Assembly (NCBI GenBank): GCA_963070105.1
Contig: OY718808.1
Coordinates: 5,681,738 to 5,745,737, forward strand
Reading direction: 5' to 3'
DNA length: 64,000 nt
Origin: Litomosoides sigmodontis
Lineage: Eukaryota; Nematoda; Chromadorea; Rhabditida; Onchocercidae
In this document: in pieces, positions 49,301 through 61,300 of the stretch
Layout: each line of letters opens with the position of its first letter
How positions within the stretch are numbered: position 1 is the first letter of the stretch
Translations under genes and position numbers: made by a program
Notes under the pieces: generated by a model
Seen by the model: the letters and a program-made list of their open reading frames with translations, nothing else
The model's database searches: none
Told to the model about the DNA's origin: nothing

Positions 49301-52300
49301 ATGGAATATTTCTTCCCAGGTTTATTAATAGCAGATTTCATTTACAGTTCAGAAATGGTGAAGATGCATCGCATCCTATACTGGGACGTTACTGCAATAG
49401 CAAACGACCCGAAGGTCCCATCGTGTCGTCAGGACCAAAAATGGTTGTACAGTTCCATTCGAATCAATCCATTAACGGAAAAGGATTTAAAATTTATTAT
49501 TCTGCCGGTACACTTTAACGTTAATCCAAAAAATCCATAACTTGGTAAGAATTTCAGTTGTCATTACCGAGTCGTGTTGGTAATGATGGAATAATTGATG
49601 TTAACTTTCCTAAACTTAGTGTCCAATCTAATCGATTTGCTTGAGGTTTTCGGCTACAGCTCCCGTAGCTACCTGAGGCTCAAATTACTAGGAAACTATT
49701 TTTAAGCTAGACAGGAAAATCAAATTTAAAAACTGATTTTTTTCAGCATGCGAAAAGCATTTTACATCAATGAATGGGACCATTCAAAGTTCCAATTATC
49801 CGAATGGCAGTACTCAACCACTTAAATGTACATATGTTATTGATGCTGAGAAAACGAAAGCAATACGATTGAAATTCAATTTCATAGGACTGAACACGGA
49901 TGTTAAGACATGCTTTTATGATGTCACTAAGCATGACCTATTAGAGGATTATGTTGAAGTTAGTTTCTTCACAAGCCCTATGAGTTTATTTTAATACGAG
50001 TATTACGACTGGGAGTTCACTGCAAAAATTAAGGAGAAATCGGATCAGGAGATTCTTACAAAAATGCGAAGGAATGTAGACAAGTTTGTCATATGAGTGA
50101 CCTATATGGGTCGTATGAGCAAAAGATGTGCTTGTTTTTAACCAATGCTTTTCTTCTTCGTAGTTTCCTTCATTCCGGGTGTTTAAGTAAATCACGCGTT
50201 AATAGCAAAAGATAGAAAAGAAAATGTATTTTTGCTGCTGCGTTAAAAACTGATAGAGTATGACATTGTCAGTGGTAGGAACAATTCGATCACTTCAGCT
50301 CGATAAATTTGTTTTATATCATTAATTATCATTCTCTCATATATACACATTATCAAAAATGGTTTATATGGATATCGATAGATTCTTCATGATGGATTCA
50401 AGCTACTTATTTAAATTACTTGAAAATTTGCCCGCCAAAATTTTAACTGTTTTATTTAAAATCGTATCATATCATTCAATTGTTCATAAATTTTCAAAAA
50501 TGTTTAGTTCTCTGGTGGCCATGAATCGCATGATCAGATCAATAAACGATATGTTTGTGCTCGATATCCTTTCGTCGCACCTGACGGAGAAATGGTACAC
50601 ATTTTTTTCCAAATATTTTCTCACCACTTTCATAATATTCATAACTGTCAATTTTTTAGGTGACAAGTGCTTCAAGGCCACTAACTATCACATTGAGCTC
50701 AAGCGGTATTGCCAATAAGGGCATATTTTTCTTATACGAACAATTTGATGTAGGTAAGTTATATATACCCGAAATCGTTAAAGTCGTACACAAATATACC
50801 TTATCAATCACCATCCTTTGACTCTGTGAGTTATATCTTCTTAGGACAATGAATCTTCTTCATTATAGGCTGTGGTGGAGTCTTTGAAGGCGAATCAGGC
50901 CAAATAACAAGTCCAAACTACCCAGAAAAATATCTCACGCATATGTACTGCATATATGTGATTAACGCACTGGTATTCTTGCTTAGTTCAATTTTTGGAT
51001 TGTAATTGAATGTTTCAGGTAAGATTTTTATAATTTATTACCATTTGAAGGGTAAACGAATTCGGTTGACATTCGAAGTGTTCGAATTAGAGGTTGTACC
51101 AGACCGAGAAGATTGCTCCTTTGACAGTGTCGAAATTTATGATAACTATGTAAATGATGGTGACCACAGCAAATTACATGGAAGGTACGCAAAATTTTGT
51201 AGAAGCGTAAAAGTAGTTAATTATGTAAACCAACTTAGTTAATTCGAAAATGTAAGCAGTTTAATCCAAGCTTTTTGGATAAATTTTCTTTTGGATAAAT
51301 CGATAGAACTTTTATTATTCTATCCCCTCTCAGTAAACGGTTCTTTTGAGATTCTGTGGCACACTACTTCCACCTCCAATTTTATCTACCGGAAGTCGTT
51401 TAACTGTTGTATTCAAAAGCGACCGTTCAGTAAATGGAGTTGGTTTTATGGCCAAATGGCAAGTTGTTGATGATAAGGTAAGGTAATTTCGTGTTTTTCA
51501 TTCTCTTGCCGATTTGTTTTTTGGAGACTTTTCTGACAATAATAGAAGTGCGAATTCATTGGGGAAAGTCAGTTCCATTTTATCCAATTCATAGATTATG
51601 CAAATGTTTTGTCATTTACAGACCGATTGCCACAGGACGTATACAGCCTCAAGCGGTAGGATTATAATTCACGCTGAAACGGCGATGAAATTTGTGCAGT
51701 GTGACTATCAGATTGCGGTAGGTCAACTCTCCAAACCGTTTTTACATTTCATTTCAACAAATATCACTATAATAAATCTATTTCTTTTTGGAGTATATAT
51801 CTGTGTAATTCTAGCTAGAATCCTCAAAAAGAATTCTTCTTCGATTTGAAAATATCTCGGCCCCCTGTGACGAAGGAACATTAATGTTGAGGTAATCAAA
51901 TAATTTCCACAAATTTTTATCATTCAGGAATTTGGTATTTTAAGTTGTATTCTGAAAGTTAATATTATAAATCTTTGCTTTTTTTTGCTTAGGAATTTAT
52001 TCTAAATCCGAAAAAAATAAGTGCCATAAGACCTTTTCTTGTATTTATTTTAGAAATGGAGTGAATGAGCAATCACCTGGTTTTGGTGGACTTTTCCGAG
52101 ATTCCGAAATATGTGATGATCATTACGTTAGCGAATTACGCTCTCAAGGCAATCGGGTTTTTATGCGTCTAACGACTACGAATGCGCGTTTAGTGACATT
52201 CACTATTTACTACCAGCAAATTGATTCTGGCTAGTTGATTATTTTGTTTGATATTTTTGGAAAAGTTTTAGGTGAGAATTTTTATGGATTTCTTTGGATT

Positions 52301-55300
52301 TTGGCGGTTGAAGTATTCTGCCCTCAAAAATAATGTGATGAAGGAAACATTATAGATTGTGGTGGACATTTGGATAGTTTCAATGGTGCTTTATCGGCTC
52401 CACAATATCCACTGAAAGATTCGCGAACTCTGAACTGTGATTGGCACATTCACGTTGCTGCAGGTTCTAATATACATTGGAGAGAAAACTGTCTAAAGTT
52501 TTATTTGTCAGAATCACACATGCTTTACAGGCAATCGAATCCGCTTCACCATTACAGTGCTTGATGATTTGAATTCAGCTGATTCCAATGGCTTCTGTTC
52601 ATCATTTGCTCCAAATTATATTGATGTATGTTGTCCTCGCAGTTTCCAAAAACGATTGCATTTTCAACGAAATTTTTGATGATTTTAAGTATAATTTGAC
52701 AAAAAATAGTTGTTTTTTAAAGAAAAAATCTAATTTAGACTATTATTAAAATTGTTTAATGATATTTTTTTAAGGTTGCTGAAGGTTCCTCAGCATCTAC
52801 ACGTATAATAAGGCGTTACTGCAAAAAAGATGTTTCATTATCATCTGTTGTTTCGGAGAAGAATGAATTAACAATTCGATATCGTCAACACGGTGGAACC
52901 CATTTTGGTTCAATTTTTGGGTTTCTTGCACATTACACTACTGGTTAGTTCGACTTTGCCTAATTTACTGAAAACGTCATTGAAGCAACTTTAATGTTAC
53001 CGTGCAAACTTTTAAATTTATATTACATTATGTGTGCAGGTATTAAATGTATAACACAGTATAAAGTATGGGATATGGTATTGCAGTATGTAATGAAATT
53101 TTGTTGTTTGGCCAACACGGTATCCTTCAAAGTCCCGGTTACCCAAAACGAACTCTCGAAAACCGTTTCTGTAAGTGGCGGATACAAACGACGAAAGGAA
53201 ATCGAATTCGACTGATATTCCACTTTTTTAGAATTGCTGAATCAAACATTCCTTCCTCACCGTTTTGTCGTGTCAATTATCTTGAAGTAAACTTTTTATT
53301 CACTTTCAACTTTCCGGAAATACTTTGCAGCTGAAAGTTAAATCAGGCTTATTAAAATTAATTCTTTCCTATAAATTTTGATCGGTTTCTTGGATAAGGA
53401 TAAGGCTGAATGTATAATTAATTCGAAATTTAGCAATTTTTCTAATTTTCTATGCCTTGAATGGAAATGTTTTCAAAAATCATCGAACAAGTATAAAATG
53501 TTTTGCTTTCGCTTAATAATAATGCCGATTATCTTTTATCTTAATAAAATGGTTCAAAAAAGCGAATTCAATTACCATCTGAAAATGCTTTATATCAGTT
53601 TGATGAACAGGCAGTTATTAGGAAAATTCGTATCAAAACTATTTAATTTCCATTTTAGTTTGGTGAAAATCAAATACTGGAATCTTCGGTAACAATCGGT
53701 GGTCAGCAGAACCACACAAAAACAATACAAAAATTCTGTGACCATGTAGGCCAACCAGTTTGGATTTTAACGAAGAATGAAGTGGTTGATATTAAATTTT
53801 TCTCAAAAACTGAACCCGAGAACCATTTCTGGCTTTCATGGTCAAATGAAGGTACGTTAAAAATCACTTATAGAACGTTATCATAATTAAGATTTAAATT
53901 TCACTCCAGCATCTGTCAATTATTTACCAGAGCCAAATCTACTTAAAGACCAATATGTTTAATACTTATAAATTCAAAGTAGCATAATGCCTAGCAGTAT
54001 GAATATCGGGGGGGGGGGGGGGATAAAGTAGATGGAAAGAATTTTGTTACTTTGACCTTTTTTAGGTTGTGGTGGTGACATTACTTCACCAACAACTATA
54101 ATTGTCGACATCACAAAACTAGTAAATAATTCGAAAATTTACGAGTGTACGTGGAAAATAGTTGCACCTATTGGAATGCGAGTGCTATTTCATATCAAGA
54201 AGTTGTCAGTGTTTGAAATTACTGAGAGTTGCACTGGAAATGATAGCGAACAATTCAACGGCCTTGCCGTAAGTACAACCAATAATATTTCTTATTTAAC
54301 TGGACTTAATTAATGTGTATAAAAAAGATGTTAATTTGAGATAGCAAACTGAAAAATAGAAAGATCAGAAGGAAAGGAGGGAATGAATATGAAATGTTGA
54401 AATTTGATTTCAGTCACATTATAACGAATCACAAAAATTTCGTGTTAATTTTCTTTGAAAAGGCCCTTAAATATTTACATTTATTGATATAAATTTCGAA
54501 GCTGAATCAAAATTGAATTATTTTTAGTTTTACTCTGGCACAAACAATGCAACTGGTTTTGCTCAAAAAGTTATTTGTTCGAGTAGGGAAGAGGACAATT
54601 ACACGTCACATACGAATGAGTTATTTGTAAAATTCAAAATCCCTAGCAGACTAGCTAAGCCAGACACGAAAAAACTTATCATGACAGGAAAAGTATCGTT
54701 CGTATCTGCGAAAACAGATGATGAGTGTGGAGCTGCTATCGAGAGTAAGGGATTTTTCTTTGTATGATGCTATAGTCGAGGAACGTTTTGACATAAAAAG
54801 CAAGAATAAGAACTGTTCATTTTGCTAATAAAACAAATGTATGAAAATTATGATGTTTTGTTCAACGTTATTCTCTACAATTTAGGCTTTGCATTGAAAT
54901 TCAAATCTGCAAACACTCTTTTACTAATACTTTAAGTTCGATCTAAGAGAGTGTATTTTAGTGAAACGAAATGAAACTATTCAGTTGCATTCACCAAACT
55001 ATCCAAATCTTTATCCGAAATCTATTGAGTGTGTTTGGCTAATAAAAGCACCAAGCGGTTATTCAATTCGCTTTAATTTAACGCATTATACGACGTTAAA
55101 TTACCATCCCCAACGATCAGAGCTGAAAACATGGCGTTCGAATTTTGCCACAAATATTACGCAAGTTTTCCTTAAAAAACAACTAGTAACCAATGTTTGA
55201 CGTTGTTTTCAATTGAATATTTAGTTTCGTAATTTATTTATGCTTATTTATTTAGATGCCAAAACTCGCAAAGCATCCTTGAGGGGTCAATAACATTTTA

Positions 55301-58300
55301 TGATGGCAACAATACGTATGTTCATTTTTCATATTCTGCTCATTCGCTATATTCTGGTTGCTGCAAGAAATTCATCAATTTTTGCTGACAAAATTGTGTT
55401 CCTTTAATCTTCTGCTTCGTGATCGGTGCAAACATGTTAAAATTTTACTTTTAAAAACAAATTTACAGTGATATGGAAATATTGGAACGTTTCTGTCACA
55501 ACTTGAAACAACCGAGAGTTGTAACGTCAACGACCGAACAGGTTGCAAATTTCCATCATATGTTTATATATTTATGAAGTAAACTAATGACAATTCTGAG
55601 CATGAAGTAATCGTATTTTAGGCACTGGTCATATTCCAAGGCAGTCCTTACGAACGGACCTACTTATCGGGAGATGATGAGCGCTCCCATAGTATCGGTT
55701 TTGTGTTATACATATCTTTGGCGTGTGGTGGCACACTGTATGCTGAAAATGAACTTAAAACATTCCAAATGCATGCTGTGGGAGAAGACGAATGCAAATT
55801 CCTTATTAAAGCTGAAGGTTGAAAGAATGAATCAAGCAAGTTTTTTATGTTGGATTGGCCTGTTTCGAAACCTAATTTTTTATAGATGGACAACGCATAT
55901 ACCTTCGCTTTGATCAATTATATTTTGGCAAACGCAAAACCACGAAAACACGTGGAAAGCCTGGCGCTACTATTGCCGTTTACGACGGCGCACAAGAGGA
56001 CTCATCTGCTCTTGGAACGTAAGTTCTTCGATATTCTCTTGCAATTAAAACGAAAATTTTAAAAAGCAGCTAAACAAGGTCGGTCATTTATACAACGAAA
56101 TAGGAAAATTGTTATTAGTGTAAATGGTGACTGTAACTTAATTAAGATGAATGAAAATATAATTTTGAAAATCTCTTTCGATACGTAAAAAATTGTATTC
56201 GATTTTTATTACTGAAAGGTTTTCCCTCATTTGTTTTGTCTTAAAAGGTTTTAAAAGAATTACAATGACAGGCATAATTGTTGCAAATTGTTATTTTAGG
56301 AAAAATAAGAGTATTAGGGATTAAGAAATTTCGCTTGAAGTATTTTTTTCACTCTATCAATTTTCATTGAAATTAATGTAAAATTTTTTTGCTTCTTTCA
56401 AGGTATCACTTTGAGTGCAATCCTTCAAACTCAGGACAAATATCACGTGTCTGTGCTAATCGTGAATTACGCTCGACAGGCAATACTCTAAGAGTTCATT
56501 TGAAAGAACTGAATGCAATGGATCTAAAACATATTTACTTCTCTTATTCTACACAAATCGAAAGTTTGTTTATTAATTTTGAATCTTTTGAGACTATATT
56601 TTTTTCTTAAAAATTATACAATAGTTGGAATATGTTTAGGTTGTGGTGGTACCATTCATTCGATCGCGGGAACCATATATTACCCATTTATTGAAAGTGA
56701 TTTTGAATGTGAATGGTTTATCAATAATACAGAAGGAAATAAAGTGGAGCTCGAAATTTTGTATTTTTTTTCCTCTTTCTTCTAAAGTATTAAAAATTAC
56801 TGTTTGCTTTAACACATCTTTCACTATCCAAATCTAAAATTTAATCATTACATTAAACAGAAAAAAGTAGTGTTAGAAGATGGGAGTTGGAAATTTAAAG
56901 TTCTTGAAAAGTCCGGCAAAATTAAAGTTTGCAGGAAACTGAAATTACCTTTTTCTGAATATTGCGCCGAATCCTACTTGGAAGTGCGTGAAAGCAATAG
57001 TAGTGGAAAAATTGTAACAAGAGCTTGTTCCTCTGGAGATGTAACCTCTACGATAACCGTAAGTTAATGCATCAAATTTTAGCCTTATTTTCGATGAAAA
57101 GAAAACATTCTGTTTGAATTTAAAATTTTGGCAGTTTAACAGAAGTTCAAATAATATTGCAAACGAAAGCTTTCCATTTTACGAACCACTAACCAGTGTT
57201 TCTCCTTCATACATCACTGTTTTAATTAACTTCATTAGCTTTTGTACTCATCTCACAGATTACCTCAGGGAAGCACGTCGCTGGCTTATGATCTCTTCCG
57301 TCAGAATACTATTACTGCAGTGATAGCGGTAGTTAAAAATAACTGTTGAACTTCCTCACTTCTCATTCTTCATTAATAAACGATAAAGATGTACAAATTG
57401 TGAAATTTTGGAAAAAGTTGAGAAGAAGAAAATCTCACACGGTGAATGTTATATTGTTTGAAAATAGCGGAATATTAAAGTGATGTATTTTAGAGTCGAG
57501 CATTTTGGATAAAATTGAGATACAGTAGCAGCGAGGATGACAGTAGTGATATCGAACCATTAAAACCGGAATTAATGATCAAATTTAAGAAAGGTTGTTC
57601 TATACTTTACATTTTTAAAATTGTATTTGTTGACACTATTAGAGAGCGTTTGTACCATTAGTTTTGAACCATTATCTGATGCATGCCTGAGCCTCGCTCA
57701 TCAATTTCTAGAACTGAGATTTGGAGCGTATACTATAATTATGATACACTGAAGTGTAGTATCATAATTATGATATAATGCTGAAATCAGTATCGTAATT
57801 ATGATATAATACTTTAGTGATCTTTCCTCATTAACTAGAAGTAATATTACTGACTATTAAAATATAAATAATAAAGAATGATATTTAAGACAGGTATGTA
57901 ATAATTGTTACATAAAATCCATTCGTTGTCCTACTTTCATCAACAAAAATACTTGTAAGTTAGCAGTTATTATACGTGTACACTGTGCTAATCCTGCAGT
58001 ATTTGGCGGCGTGACAAATGAAGCAGTGGTAAGTTCACCTGCAACCGAAGATTGGCAGTTAATGAATTTTTCACCTCTGGAATGGACTCTAATTGGTGAA
58101 GAGGATCACTGGCTAAGAATTTCAATCAAAAATATTGAAATACCGAACGAGCAAGATGAAAATGTGGACATCGAGCAGAGAGATATTTTGAAAGGACTTA
58201 TTGTAAATGATTTAATATCTACAATGTTACACAATTTAAGTTCAGAGTAGTGAAATGGGGTACCTACTGATTTGTTCTTTTTTTGATTCTTCATTTGATA

Positions 58301-61300
58301 ATTGTAAGTAATCTTAAGGAGCATTACAGTTCAATGAAGGGATTTGCATGTTGAGCGGTGACAACGATGGATGTGGACGAATAGAATATGTTTATACGGG
58401 ATATACACCACCAAATGGTATTGGGAAAACTTTAGTTTTATCAAAATTGTTTCGTTAGGGATATAATTTGAATGTTTGATTTCCTGTGAGTGTTTTCAGA
58501 TTTCTTCATTAAGTCGCACCTGGCTACAGTTTTATTCAATGCACCACCGGGAAGCTCATTTCGATTTTTTTGGCAAAATATCCCAGTTCCTGCCAATGCT
58601 TCATTCCCAAAAATAAATCAGAAAACTACGGAAGGCTCTATGAATGGTTAAGTTTTATAACTACATTTAACGTCAAAATAAAAGAAAAAATGTTTTTTAC
58701 TCGTTGCCTTGAATTTTCTTCAATTGCAAACATTCTTTTGGAAAATGCCGATTTTTCAAACATGCCTAATCGGAAATGATTTATCTATATATTTATGAAA
58801 TACGCTATTGCAGAATTCATTTGTGGTGGTACCCTTACGGCAACATTTAATTCCCAGTACCTTACAAATCCAGGTGGGAAGTCTATGGATGGCAAATTCA
58901 CAACCGTTCCTCCGCCTGGATCAACTGTAGAAGTATGGCGACCTATCAATATGTATCGCCTCTCTAGATGTTAGTTTATTTCAAATTTCAGTTTCTACTC
59001 ATGTTTTTCTCTATTACAACAAAAACTTCGAGATTGTATTAACGCACTTGTAATAAAATACTTTGTCACTGTATCAGTTTTATTTCATAGTACTTCCACT
59101 TAATTATTCAAATTAGTTTTGCATTTTTCTTGGGGCCATAAATTAATAATAGTTTGATTAATTTCTTGGGTTTTAACTAATGTAGGGTTTGGTGGCTATG
59201 CGAATAACTTAAAATGTCGGTGGACAATAATTCGACCAATGTTTGCTGGTGTTATGCTTAAAATAATTTCAATGGATCTTGAAGAACACATTGATTGCCG
59301 TTTTGACTATGTTGCTATTTCATCGGACCTAAGTGGCGTTAGTTACGAGAATGGACAACTTGTGTAAGTGTTTTAGAAAGTGCTGATTTAAAAATGCTTC
59401 AAATCCAGTGAGAATTTTGTATGTTTTTGCAGTGGTAATGTTGCTAAATTTTGCAAACACAAAGACATAGGAACGGAAGAATTATTCAGTTCGGAAGAAG
59501 CAATCACGATCTTTTTCATGACAGATCGGAATAGAGGTGGTCGAGGATTTGTTATTGAGTACAAGCTGAGTAAGTTGAAAACTCTCAAATTTCACTGCCC
59601 CGAAGTATTTCCAAACTAAAACTGCAACTTCTGCATAAAAATATATTATTGCGTTATGCCATTTCAGTTCATACAATCATTGCCATCTTCTTGTTCATTT
59701 AGCATTCAATTTGTTATTTCAGAAATCCTTCTTGTGGGAGACGTACTTTTACTGGGCTTTCAGTGTCCTTTTTATAAATTTTAATTGCACTTTTATAAGT
59801 CAATAAAAGGCTAAATTAATTTAAATTTTTTGGTAATAATTTGGGATTTTTATTTGGTAGTAATTGTTTATATCGCTTGATACGTTTCAGCATGTCAGTC
59901 ATTTGATTACATACCAACATCTTTGGGTAATTTGAATCATATCATACAAAGCCCAAATTATCCTAGTGATTATGCTAACAATTTGTCGTGCTCGTGGTCA
60001 GTCATGCTGGAGAGTGGTCGACCAATTTTGGCTAAATTTCTTACTATGAGTATTGAAGACAGTCCATTGTGCAGGAAGGATGGTGTGATTGTGGTAAACT
60101 CCTTTATTTTCTGCCGTTAATGGACATAGAAGAAATTCTCTTTTCATGATTTCTACAGTTTGAAGAGTTTAGTGATTTAATTTTATGTTTATTCCATTTT
60201 CTTCAGTTCTTTTCCAGCGTTCTATTCCTATCTATTTGGATGGATCTGTCGATGATAAATTATGCGGCAATTTATCTGAATGGAATAGTACTTTCTCAAA
60301 TGGAAGAGTTTTTGTTAGCTTCACAACTGATTCAAATACTACTGGAAAAGTTGGTCATATTTTCTATTCTCATTGTTTCCCGTAGAATGAGTGATGAAAG
60401 AATATCCGTGTGCATTGACATATCTATATTCACTTGATCTAATTCTAATTGCTTCACTTTTCATTTCAAATATGAAGATCTGTATTTCTAAATTGTATTG
60501 TAATGTGTGGAATCCATGAATTCAGGGCTTTGCATTGCAACTGGTGGAACAAATGCATGATTGCAGTTCAGATGAACTTATCTTAACTGAAAGCGATCCA
60601 CCAAAAGTACTCAGTTCTCCAGAATTTCCAAAAAGTATGTAAATACATTATACACTGAAAGTAAATGTTAAGACAACTCTGAGGCAATGTTTTGAAAAAC
60701 ATTATTAGAAAATCACAGGAAAATATTAAAAAATTACTGTACAGCATCACCAAATTCTTTGGATTGCATTTGGACAATCAGTGCATTGAGCGGGCATCGC
60801 ATAAAATTTACTGTTGATCCAGTCAATTTCAATCTTGGAGAGAGTTCAGTGGAAGATGGGTATGTATATTAGTTTGAAAATTCCTAATTTAACCGTAAAC
60901 TCGTTAATTGATACAACGTTAGAGCAGTGATATATCCTAGCGGTCTTAAAAGTAGTCTAGAAAATTTCAAATCGCATTCCAAATCGACAAAGAGATGATG
61001 CCATATGTTCCTTTTATCTTCAAATTTCGTCAAACGATTAGCAAAATGTTATAGGTGTCCTAGTAACTACTTGGAAATTCGGGATGGTCCTTCAAAATTA
61101 TCGCCATTAGTCGGGCGATATTGCGGAAAAGAACCACCAAGTACTATCTTCAGTACTGGATCCTATCTGAGCATCCGCTATCAAACAGATTCATTTGCTC
61201 ATTATTCAGGCTGGAATGCTACTTATGAAATTGGTGCAATTTTTGTAAAAAAAAATTTTACGAAGCGCTGTTACGATTTATCAATAATAGGATCTTACAG

